From the NCBI RefSeq assembly GCF_001949145.1, contig NW_019091454.1, positions 381,997 to 443,996 of the forward strand: a stretch of 62,000 nt of DNA. Direction: 5' to 3'. The translations under genes were made by a program, and so were the position numbers. The notes under the pieces are model-generated. The model had not been told where the DNA came from. It was given only the letters and a program-made list of their open reading frames with translations, and ran no database searches. Shown here piece after piece: positions 11,001 to 23,000 of this stretch; positions within the stretch are counted from its first letter, which is position 1, and every line of letters starts with the position of its first letter. Source of the DNA: Acanthaster planci (lineage: Eukaryota > Echinodermata > Asteroidea > Valvatida > Acanthasteridae).

Positions 11001-14000
11001 TTATAAATTCCGATGACCTGAATAATACACCTGATAAGGTCACATGCATCATGGCTGTCTGCAGTCCCGTCAACACAGACATGACAGAGGAAAAAAATTG
11101 CATGCACGCATATATCAGACGTTCGTACGGAGTAAGCACAGAGCAGAACGGGTAATACTCGGACTAGGTTAGGCCTAGCACAGAGGATGATGATGATGTT
11201 CTTGGTGACCCATAATCATGTACAGTCAGTATGCCCTCCCCAGCTAAAAGGAATCCTAAAAGGAGACCACGTAGACCTTTTACCTTCGAGGACGGAGTAC
11301 CCGGACTGCAAGTTGGTTGTCGTTTTCTTGCTGCACGTGTAGGTTTAGGTGTCGCTTGTGTGAGTAATTTGGCCTATTCAGGCCCAGCATGCTCAATGTG
11401 AGTTGCAAAAAAGGAGAATGTATTTCTTACGTGGTGTCAGGCAGCGATTTTGTTTTCCCAATTTTTTTCTGCCACAGATTATTGCAAACATGATGCGATG
11501 CAGCACAACTGTATTCCCCAACGATATCTTTTAGAGGAGTGGCAATTTCATGTTTCGTGTGGAGTGAAAAAATTGTCTTACATATCACTAATCCCCAGAA
11601 ACCAGACACTATCGACAGGGTACTTGCTCACGTGGACGTGAAGCCGCAACGTTGTTCGAACTTCGAAGTACATGCACATACATGTAATTATAATACCAAG
11701 GCTATAAATATTTCATACGATCGGTCATTTGCATACAACTGCGGCACCCCCTTCATGCAAGATTCACAAGACGTTAGAGGGAATAAATTAAAAACTACTT
11801 GTGCGAGGGCGTTCTTAAACAGATTTAAACCAACAGTTGATCAGTGACGTCTTGGGCCAAGACTATGACCCGGCAAATCTCTGACGCCGAGTGCGCCGAG
11901 AAAGAACAATGCGCAATCTTCAGGCGGAGAACGCTGACGCCAGGGTAGAATTACCCAGGCACTGCCTTCTTGAAAGCCACAAAGCTTCTAAGAAGCCCAA
12001 CAGCCTTCAGAAGGTCGTTTATATGGGTCACAGGCAATGCCTAGGTAATCTAGGCAGCAGTTGATGTATACAATCCTTGATTTCTGCTATCCACAAGATT
12101 TTTGTACACATTCCTTTAAGGAATTGGCCGGACTCCGGCTGAATTCTTTTTTTTTTTTTTTTGGCTAACGGGACGCGTCTATGTTCACGGTGACTAAACC
12201 AGGCACGCTCGGAGGTTGGATATCACTGGAGGTGCTTGCTGTTGGCCGTTAATTTCTATTTTTACCAATCAAATAACAAAACCCAGCATACACTACTGAC
12301 GTCAGTGACTCCTCGCAGAGCATTCTAAGCCCTGACGAAGACCCAGTCGGGTCGAAAATTTGGCTCTTCACATTCGTGAGCACTACTTTTTAAATTTTCT
12401 TATGCCTGTTGTTGTGCATAACATACATGTATTTACTTCTCCATACGGAAACGTCAAGTGAAGACCGGAATATGAGGATATAGATTTTACATAAACGCTA
12501 TATATAATGTACATTTATAAATACCTGGGACAGTTTTCTATTCCTATTGGTTGAAACGTGTCACGTGACCGTGTATTTTTATGATAATGCCCGCTGAGAA
12601 GTGATGACCGCTGTGTAAATCACGCGCTGGCACATGGATACGAGATAGTTTAATTGGGTCTGATTCAACCTTGTTCCCATTGCCACGATCTTGCCGCGCC
12701 ATGTTGGTTCCCACCATGCCTTGCGCATTCAGTTCATGGAGTTGAGGTTGAGTTTGATCAGTCAGTAGTCTATGAGCATGCCATGCGCCACGTGTGCGCC
12801 AAGTTCATAGAAGGGATTCTATTGGCCAACTTTAAAAAGGACCATAAAATGGACGGAGGTGTTCGGGAAAATGAAAATAAAATTGTAGAAAATTGTTGAA
12901 AATCCACTATGTTGACTTCTCTTGACTCTGTGAATAAAAAGGTATTTATAAATGAGAATAAATATGTGTTTGGCCAGTCTTAAACAAACGTTTAAGACCT
13001 TGCTCAGGAAAACGAACGCTGATAATACCCTCGGGCATCTGTCGCGTCTATTCTCCTTAGTCAGTCTTAAAGACGTACAAATTTAAAAAGACAAATAAAA
13101 GCAGCTAGAGTAGTGCAGCCCGTCTATAACCAGGTATTTAATCCCTCTTTCTGATAAGCTCTCGACCATTGAGAAGGCCGGATTTGCCCCCACGTGACCC
13201 TCATTAGCATAAAATGAGGAACGTAAATATTCCGTTTTACGCACAGATGTTGGTTAATTTTGGAGAGGAATGTACCAGTTGATGTATGTACTTGGCTTAA
13301 ACCATATTATTTTGATTGTTATGTTCATGGTGAGTGATGTCGTTTTTAAAAAATGAAAAAGATACTGTTTTTTGTATTATGGGAATTTTATTTACTTTTG
13401 TATGTAGGCCTCCTGCATGCAATTTGCACTGATCTAAATACCCATTAAAACAAATAAATCATAAGAGTAAGAGATTTGGTCAGAATTTCCCAGTGTTTTC
13501 ATGCAGTTGGGTTATGAATACATGTAAGGCTGGATTTAGTGTACATTCATCGATTTCCGATGCCACACGTGGTACATAAACGATAAAACGTTGGCTGTCT
13601 GCGTTTGCCTAGACTTGAATCAAGTCGGACTTACTTTGCTTTTCCCTAGTCAGCCATGCCTTCAGCCTGTACGCACTACATAAATGGTCGTTAGGCTCGG
13701 CCCAGCAACTCGCATAACCCTTATAAGGTGCCCCCATTTGATAGCCTTTATTGTACAACATGCGTCATACGTCACCAGTCGGTAAGTCTTATTTGACGGA
13801 AAAGCCAAATGCCCCCCCCCGTCGGTGATATGTAGGTATTCATAATTCTTGCATAATGTCTACGGAATTTTCACCTATCAAAGTGGACTTGTAGATTCGT
13901 TCATCATGATGCAGGTATGAAAAACGTAAACAAGTCTGGCAATGCAATTTGATGCTTCCATTTTTGGTAGATGCGCCCATTCGCTGTGTACAAACGGTTG

Positions 14001-17000
14001 ACAGATTCGTCAAGTCGGGATTTCCAAAGTGAACTCATTGTAATATTGGACGCAAGAGGACGCGAAGTAAGTAAAGGCCCGCGGTCTCGATGTGTATCCA
14101 AAGCGGAAACGAAGACGTCACAGAGATCCTGACTTGAGTCAAGTCTAGCGTTTGCCCTGAAGCATGAAATGTAGCGTACCGCGGATTTTTCCCCACTTGT
14201 GTGAATTTTACTCAAGACGAGGTTGGCGAAAAAGTAACAAGTCGGCAAATTGATTCTGGCATATACTCTCAAAGAAAATGCCTTCGCTATGCATGCCCCT
14301 GAGGACAGTACAATGTTTATCCAGCATTTATCTCACTAATCCTCGGAATTAAATGGTTCTAATAAGGTTGTGTCTGGCGTATTTATTAGCACAGTGTAAT
14401 GTCCAGTGACCGTTATGTTTTTTTTCCTATCAGCGCGTGGTAGCTGGCGTTTGGATGGTTCGTCTGAATGGTCTGGACATCCTTGCAGAATTCAAGAGTT
14501 CTTTTAATTTGACATCACAACCCCATTTTGCATCAAGAGTTTAAATTTCGTGCTCTTCTAATCTCTCATTTCCTTATTCCTTGCTCGTTTTATTGCGAAT
14601 CTGCTCATACTGGTGCTTGTTCATTTCGACGTTCATATCTCTTTTGGCTGCTCCTTTCTTGCTCTTTCTCATTGCTTATTTTGTGGCTTATTTGTTCACT
14701 TTTCTATGATACCATCGGTAAGTGATAAGAACTACAGCGAAGAGATGTTTACGTAAAATGCTATTAAACTAGAGTGTAAACATGGCTACCTTGCATCTGA
14801 ACCAAAGATGAATTACAAAACCTTCATATCAATTATACAGAATGTCAACAGGCTCTATCCATGAATAAGAACACGCTTTGGCGGTACATTAGCTACTGTC
14901 TGAGAAGAGACTTAACGCATTTACATTACGTTAATATGAAATAAAGTTAAGTAAGAGGATTATTAATTGTTGCATTGGACAGATTAAGATAAGAAAATGC
15001 ACGAGCAAAATTGTTTGGCTAATGTAGGCCAAGTAAATCACGGAACATTTTCCAATGTTTAACCCAGTAACTTTTTAATTATCCCTGAAGGACCTGTCGT
15101 AGGCATACATGTTTCAAGTTGGATGTTTTTCACTTTTCCTCCATTTCAAGTCAGCTTTCATGACTTGGGATCCTCAATTGAAAAGAAATTCATACATAAT
15201 TTATATAAACACACACAAAAACAAAAGTTACAGTTCGGTTCAAACCTTTTTTTTCACTTCACTGCAAGTTACAACTGTAACGGAAATGAACGATAATTAC
15301 ATTTACAAATAACTGTACATCGTCTAAAATTGATACGCGTAATATGATAGCCAAGATATAAGAAGCCCACATTGAAAAGTGACCCTCATTAACACAAACC
15401 GAGGAATGGAAATATCCCATTAGTGTAAGGAATGTTTGTTAAATTTGTGAAACGCTTATGTAAATACAAATTATCAAAGGAGAATTCCATTTGAAAATAC
15501 GGTTTGGGATTGAATGTAAGGTTTCACTACGTTATTGAATTAAACAAATAAAAACATTTCCTTATTTCTATGTTTAGATTCTTTACGTTTATTGTATGTA
15601 GGCCTATGGTACAATACCGTAAATGGATTTATAGTAAAATCAAAAGAGTGTTTGCACAATACTGTGGCGAAACAGGGGTAGATATGGGTGCCAGTCTAAC
15701 TCATTACCGCTGTTTCCAAAGCGAAATACGGTGGTGTGAAATACGCTGCCCTCGACTGGTGGACTAGACGACTAAAATGCTTAGAAAAGGGAGGGGTCTT
15801 GACCCCAAAAATAAGAGAAGGGACATGAATATTCAGAGTACTTCTCTGTTTGCGTTCGACGCGGCAGTGGCACTTAAACGGTTGACAATTCGACCTGCCG
15901 TATGAGCGGCCTACCGAAGAGGTGGGGGATATTTTTCATTTTGTACGCTTTGTGATTAATTTTAAGATGATTTCTATTGGCCTCAAACCGATAGAAAATA
16001 AGGAAATCCCCAGTGTCAGGATGAAGAATGGTCCTTTGGCTCATCATCAACGCTGAGGGTATATTGACAAACCTCATTTTTCTCGCTCTGTGCCATACCA
16101 ATCAGGCATGATACGTCATGACCACACGTGCGACACGCTATGACAATGGACATTTGCATATTGTTGAGGTACTGCTGTTGCATATTCCAGAAAGTCAAAA
16201 GTAAACAAATATTTATTAAACACTATATCATAACAGTCAGTAGGCTTGACCATTAAGAAAAAAATCCAGCACAGAAATGTTAAAGTGAACGACATGCTTG
16301 AAAAAAATTCTTTATTGGATATGTATGGAAAAATACATGTATATCTTTCTAGCTAAATATGTGCACTTACAAAATATAGTTTAACTGACATCTTTTCATG
16401 GTTTCAGAGGGGAATAGAAATGGAGCCCTGAAATTAAGCAACTTATTTCTGAAATGTTGGGTAATTTAGATGTTTTTCTTCGTATAATGTGTTATAACCA
16501 TCCGTTCTATGATTGATGCTGGCCTGGTTGAAAAAAAATACTTTGGGGGTTACCAATTACTCAGAGGGTATATTTTAGGTAATCACGTTTGCGTACACTG
16601 TTAAGCCTGGTTTCCATACGGTCGTTTGTAATGTAGACCGAACGCAAGATGTAAAGACGCAGAGACGAACGGAAGAGATGGTGCGTGACGTCATTCTACC
16701 AAAATATTGAAACAAAATGTCATCCGAAACTCAGTGATTTTTCAAAGAAAATGTGCTTTTAAATCAACAGTACCGCCTCATGATGCCAACCTCTACTCCA
16801 GTTTCATGCATTTCATTGATGGACAACTATTAAGTTGATCACTGGGAAGTAATATTTAAGCATAAAGGAGAAACTTGGCAGAATTCAAAGCGTGAGGGTC
16901 ATCGTTGCATGCCAGCCATACCAGCACGTGTGTTTGTATGGGGATACCACGGCTACTCGACACAGTCGGCAAAGTTGAACCTTCTTCCAAGAACTGCAAC

Positions 17001-20000
17001 AACCTCACTACAGGATATTTAACTTGTAGGTGCGTGGTGGCTAGCTGGCTCTAATAATGATAATGTGTCAATACTAGAAAGTTTTGTCCTGAAGGTATCT
17101 ATATTTGAAGCTTCCCTTATTTCAGCCGACAAATGATTCCATTCCACTGGGGTTCCGGGTATGAAGGAGAATTTGTACTGTTTTATACTGATTGAATGGA
17201 AAAGGAAACTGAAGATGTTGTCTGTGTTACAATCCCCTCTCTTTCGGATTTACCCCGATAATAATCTGTGTCCACTGTTACTTTATGATGGATGGATTTA
17301 TACAGTAAAGTGAGCCTACTGATGGCTCTCCACAGATTTCGATCCAAGATTTTGACTTGTTGAGGAAACACTGTTTTGGTCAGAAGTCTTTGCATACAGA
17401 ATTTTGCCGCCCGCCGCTGGACTGCTTCCAGCCTGTTTTAGTGATCTTGGTGGTATGGATCCCAGGCAAAAGGACAATATTCCAGCTTAGGTCTAACCGA
17501 GGGTTTTGTAGGCAATCTCCTTCACTCTTGGATAGGAGCTGTGGCAATTTCTACAGAGTAACCCAAGCATTTTGTTTGCTTTTGAAGTGACACTGCTATG
17601 ACCAGCCCTACTCAATCATGATTTACTTCGACTCCAGGGTAAGTATGGCTGTTTTCCATTCGTCATATACATGTAGGTTGACAACGTAGGCATTTTCTTG
17701 TGGGTAATATGCATAGTATAGCATTTTGCACTGTTAAATTTCATCTGCCAACATGACCCCCATTTGCTGAGCATGTTTATGTCGTTTTGTAGATCTTGAA
17801 CATCATTCCCTGTCTTTCTTGATAAAGCCTATATATGCGATGTAATTCCTGACTTAAGGTCGTTAACGTACATCATGATGAGCAATGGCCCCAGGACAGT
17901 GCTCTGTGGTACACCTGAGGTTACTGCTATAGGTGATGAAGAGACTCCTTTCAAAACAACTTTCTTCGAGCAGTGAACGAGAGATCCCTGCAGCTAGTTG
18001 CAGTTTCAGTACGAGCCGTTGATGTGGTACGCAGTCAAAGGCCTCACTTAAATCCATTATTATGGCATCTGCTCGCCCTTTTCTGTCAACAGTCTTTGTC
18101 AGATCATTGATGGTCAATGCTAGTTGGGCTTCACATGATCTACCCTTTCTGAATCCATGTTGTTAATCATTTAAAACGTCATGTTTGTCAAAGTGTTTCA
18201 TTATACTTGAGTTGATTATGTGTTCGAGGAGCTTGCAAGGGTTCGACGTTAAAGACACTGGTCCATAATTTGTAAGGTAAGATCGATTTCCTTTTTTAAA
18301 AACTGGAGTCACATTTGCAGTCAGCCAGTCTTCGGGGAGTTCCCCAGTGGATAAGGACTTCTGAAAAATCTGATGTAGTCATGGGGCAACAATAGTAGCA
18401 CATTCCTTTAGTACCCTGGGCCTGATGTGATCAGGGTCTGGTCCCTCAGTTGTTTCAGCAATTGGAGACATTTTGGGTATTTCCTTTGCTTTCCGTGATA
18501 GCAGGGTACTGCAGTCCTCTTTGGCAAACACTGACCGGAACTGGTTATTTAAGGCTTCCGCTCTCTCAAGCGTAGATATGGCGACTGCATTAACTGTGTT
18601 GAGAAATGGCATCCCAGTGGAGCTCTGTCTTTTTATATAACTCCAGAAAGGTTTGCTGTTGTTTGTGATCAAATTTTCACCAACATCATGAAAGTACTCA
18701 CTACAAGATTTCCTTAAACTGCGGTCTAAAGTACGAAGAAGATTTCTAAATATTTCCCAGTCAGCGTCCAGGTCAGACTTAATAGCCTTATTGTAAGCTC
18801 TCCGCTTTCTACTAACACAATCTCACGATCTGAGATACCTGGAAGGATGCTTACCCTTTGCATCAACGAGGGAACATTTGTAAATATATGGTCGAAGATC
18901 TTTCCTTTTCTTGTTGGGCTTAGCCCGCCGTTCGTATAAAGCCGATATCCCCCTTGCGTCTGGGTAGCCGCTCATCCTTACGAAAATATATTTGTGGGGT
19001 CAGGTCAGGTCAATTCCATCTCCGATCAGGCCAATCTACTGGGTCTGCCACAAGAGGTACAAGAGGTGTGAGTTTCTGCCGCAATACATACAAGAAACAA
19101 GAATACCACAAAAATAATTTTACAATAAAATGAATTAACGAAAAATACTGTCCATCCTTTCAGCGTGAAGGATGAAACCATTCTTGATTTACACAGTGTT
19201 TGGCATATTAAAACAGTAATTTTTAACTCCCAGTACTGCAGAGACCGTTTTGTGTAGCCTATAAGAAATGTTTAAGCGCATGGTAGCTTGTGTTTGCTTT
19301 GAAAAGTTTGATGTCTTAATGGTCTGAACATAGCTTCAAAGTCCAAGAGAGTTCTTTTTAATCTTACAACATTGCAACCCCATTGAATTAATAGACCCCT
19401 GTAAGAAACGCAGAACTTAATCAGCAAAAAAGATGATGTGATTATGTGCTATTGTTCGACACTATGCGTGAAAGGCATGGCAGTCATGTGCAGAAACCTT
19501 ACGAACCTCTCAATGCACGGACAAAACAAAACAAACGAAATTTTAACAGCGATTCAACTACATAAAATGGCTTTTCCGTGCTTGTTATTGACACAGAACA
19601 AATTAAAATGATCAAGATCTTCCGAGCCCAGCGTGTCAAGCACAAGTACTTTCAAACACATTAAACCAAATTGATTGGCTTCATAATTGTCGGAACAAAG
19701 GGTGCTGAATTGCCTTTTCTGCTTGGTTTTTAATTTTCACGAGTATCTTTTCTCACAGATAAATCGTCAATGTCCTAAATATCACGTAATGGTATGACGA
19801 TAACCATAGTGGAATTCTGCAAGAGTCATTATTTCCTTTTGCGCAGAAGGCATCACCAAACCGGTTTTAAAGTTTCTTAACATAATTCTACTTGTTCTTA
19901 TCTATCGCTTTCTTCCTTTTATCTGCCTATTCATCTTCTTTAAAAAGTCCGTCAAATATAACCTTGTGTTTAGGCATTACTCTGTTCAAGGCTTTGTTTA

Positions 20001-23000
20001 CTCCCACGCCACCATTTACTTTGTCTTTAAGGTCTTCCAAAATATCCCAATGAGTACCATCTTCTGGATGCTGGTAACGTGACAAAAATCCTTGAATATG
20101 GTTTCATCCATCACGCTGAAGGGCTGGACGGTATTTTTCGTGATTTTGTTTTATTGTATTTTCATTTTTTATCGTGGTAGTCTTGTTTCTTCTATGTATT
20201 GTACAAACGCTGTTTTGATTTTAATACAAATCCATACACGGTATTGTACCATAGGCCTACATACAAATACACGTAAAGAAAATCTGACATTGAAATAAGG
20301 AAAATTTATTATTTCTTTCATTCAATAAAGTTGTGAAACCTTATATTAAATCCCAACCGGACTTTTAAATGGTATCCTCCTTTGGTAATTACATTAGGCT
20401 TAATTTATGTAAGTTTCTTACAGCCTTAACAAACATCCCTTACACTAATGGAATATTCCCGTTCCTCAGTTAATGCTAATGAGGGTCACTTTTTATTGTT
20501 TGCTTCTTATTTCTTGGCTATAACATTACACGTGTCAATTTTAAGAAGATGTAGAGTTATTTATACATTTGTTACGTTGTAACTTACAGTGAAGTGAAAA
20601 AAAAAGCTTGAACCAAACTGTAACTTTTGTTTTTGTTTTGTGTGTGTCTATTTAAATTGTGTATGAAATTTTTTAAAATAAGGATCCCAATTTTATGCAA
20701 CCTGACTTGAAGTGGAAGAAAGTTGATAATATCCAACAAAGCCATCTACCAAAATATCATCCGACAGGAGTTCACTGGGCCATTTTGCCTTTTTACGTTA
20801 GATGGCAGAAGCCCGCATGCGCTCAACACGCTAGCCGAAAGCAGATAGTTTCGTACACCGCACACTGTGAGACTTTGGGCCAGAGTGACTAAAATTATCA
20901 ACACGCTAGATATTTGGCGCAGCGTCACCAATGACCAAATCCTTTGGAAAAATTGACCACACACTGGTGCTATCTGCTTACGCCATTAGTCACGAATGAA
21001 ATTTGGCAAAGCAGGTAGCTCTAATGTGCGGCAGAATTTAGAGCCATTTAATTCCAAGGATTAGTTAGATAACTACTGGATTAAAACATTGCACTGTACT
21101 CTTGCGCATAACGAAGGCATTTTCTTTGGTAGTACGCCATAGTCAATTTGCCGACTCATAACTTGTTCGCCCACCTCATGTTGTATAAAATTCGCTAAGT
21201 GTGGAAAACAATCCGTGGTACGTACGCTACATTTCCTGCTTCAGGGTAAATGCCAAAAGCCAACGTATGTACACTAAATCCAGGCCTTTATGTGTTAACA
21301 AACCGACATTTTGAAAGGACTGCGAAATTCCAGCCGTCAGACTGAACATGGTCAGCGTTGTTTGTGGTCTATCGATGACTCAGCGTTGTTACGTTAGTGA
21401 TTCCCTCCGATTCCCGCTTGAGTCAAGTACATGTACATGTACATGCACGTGCAAAGGCTGCAATAATGGTGCACAACGCGTTACAAATCAAGGGGTGTCA
21501 TTTGTCCACTCTGCGGAGGGAGGATCTACTTTAACTGCCTTGATTGATATTTTTTTCTGTATTTTTTACTGAATTCCCAAATTTTTAAGGTAGTGTATTT
21601 CTTTTAATGTTTTTCTTATGATTTATTTGTTTTAATGGGTATTTCAAATGGCATGCAATAGGCCTACCTACAAACGTAAAAATTCCAATTATAAAAAAAC
21701 CCAGTATGTTTTCAGTCCGTGAAAATGATATCACTCGCCATGGAAATTACAATCAGAATAATATGGTTTAAGCCAGGTACATAGTAATGCTACATTCCCC
21801 TCAAAAATCTCCACGTAAAATGGAATATTCCTGTTCCTTATTTTATGCTAATGAGGGCAAATCCGGTCTTCCTATTGGTCTGAAGCCTGTGAAGAAGAGA
21901 AATTAATTACCTTATTGAACGGGCTGCACTAACGGCAAGTGATTGTGGAGAAGATAATTATATCCCATCTTCCCCATAACTCATTTATCCCGCAAGAAAA
22001 CCTGAAGTTCCACGTATCATTTATACCCACAAGACACAGAAACGGTCTATGATGAAATGGTGAAAAAAATACATATTTAGGCCTACCAATACTGAATGGA
22101 ATGAGCTCCTTTCGATGAATAACGTTTCCCTCACTGTCCAGGAAGCGCTGCGGCTTGAATTCATCAGGGTCCTTCCACACGTCAGGATCGAAGTTGGCGT
22201 AGTGATAGTTCAACATGATGATTGTCCCTGCTGGAACCGCGAACTCCGAGATGGTAGTGTCTTGAGTAGTTGCCCTCATGACAGCCGGCACGACACTTCC
22301 ATATCGCAGGCTTTCGAGAAGAACTGCTTGGGTATAAGGAAGGTTTGGCTTGTCTTGTAGGGTTATCTGCCTATTAGAAGGAACTGCTGAGTCAATCTCT
22401 TGGTGGATGCGTTTCTGAATAAGCGGGTGGACAACTAATGACAGAATTGCCCAAGTAAGTACTGTTGCAGATGTTTCTGTGCCTGCCATAAACAGATCAT
22501 TGATCAAGAAAGCGAGCGAGTCATGCCGGAAGGCTGACGAGGGGCTTTCTCCTTGCAATGAGTTGTCCAGGTAAGCGTCTATGAAGTTTGTGGCCTTACC
22601 GTCTCTGTTTGCAAGTTCACGTTTATGTTTATCGATGAAAATTTTATGACAGCAAATGACTGTGTTCATTTCTCGGTAAAAAGCTTTGAGACCAGGTAAG
22701 GTAGGAAGGTAGCGCATGAAGGGCAGGAAGGTGGTAGCTCCACCGTACTGGACGAGTCTCAAGCTGCGATGAAGTGCAGCTTTCATGGTTTCAAATACCT
22801 CATCGTTACGCTCAAATCTTTGTCCGTAGACGACAGATCCAATGACATTTGCAGTGGCGTTATTGAATAAAAACATTGGATCAAAGTCCTCCTTATTTAA
22901 AAAATGTTGTTCAACATCCAGCAATAAGTAGTCGAGTTCACAAAGTACGTTATGTTCAAAGCATCTCCTACCCAAACCAAGAGATTTGAAGATACAGAGA

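Larger units (their letters stand above)
13113..21929. mobile_element. Large element with multi-kilobase inverted arms
   Basis: The outer ends match as inverted repeats starting GTGCAGCCCGT and are flanked by TA on both sides (13111-13112 and 21930-21931). Matching blocks continue inward in mirror order: 13113-13440 with 21600-21929, 14160-14350 with 20990-21250, and 15105-15640 with 20215-20770. Identity by eye is roughly 70-85 percent, with unmatched stretches between. The centre holds a dead LINE (17.0-18.9 kb) and an LTR fragment (18.9-19.1 kb). No transposase was recognised. The whole lies in P450 intron 2, 157 bases past the end of exon 2. Two separate insertions in opposite orientation are an alternative. 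Confidence 0.65.

Noticed and set aside
13904-14272. 122-codon minus-strand frame in the left arm
   Set aside because: No domain, and the mirrored right-arm sequence does not keep the frame.
21425-21445. ACATGTACATGT runs (also near 8516, 52976, 54057, 55872, 57271, 57917) as regulatory arrays
   Set aside because: They are scattered through the window in all contexts and look like genome-wide simple sequence.
21929-22086. P450 frame continuing past exon 2
   Set aside because: Similarity to P450 stops exactly at the GTAGGC donor, so the extension is intron read-through.
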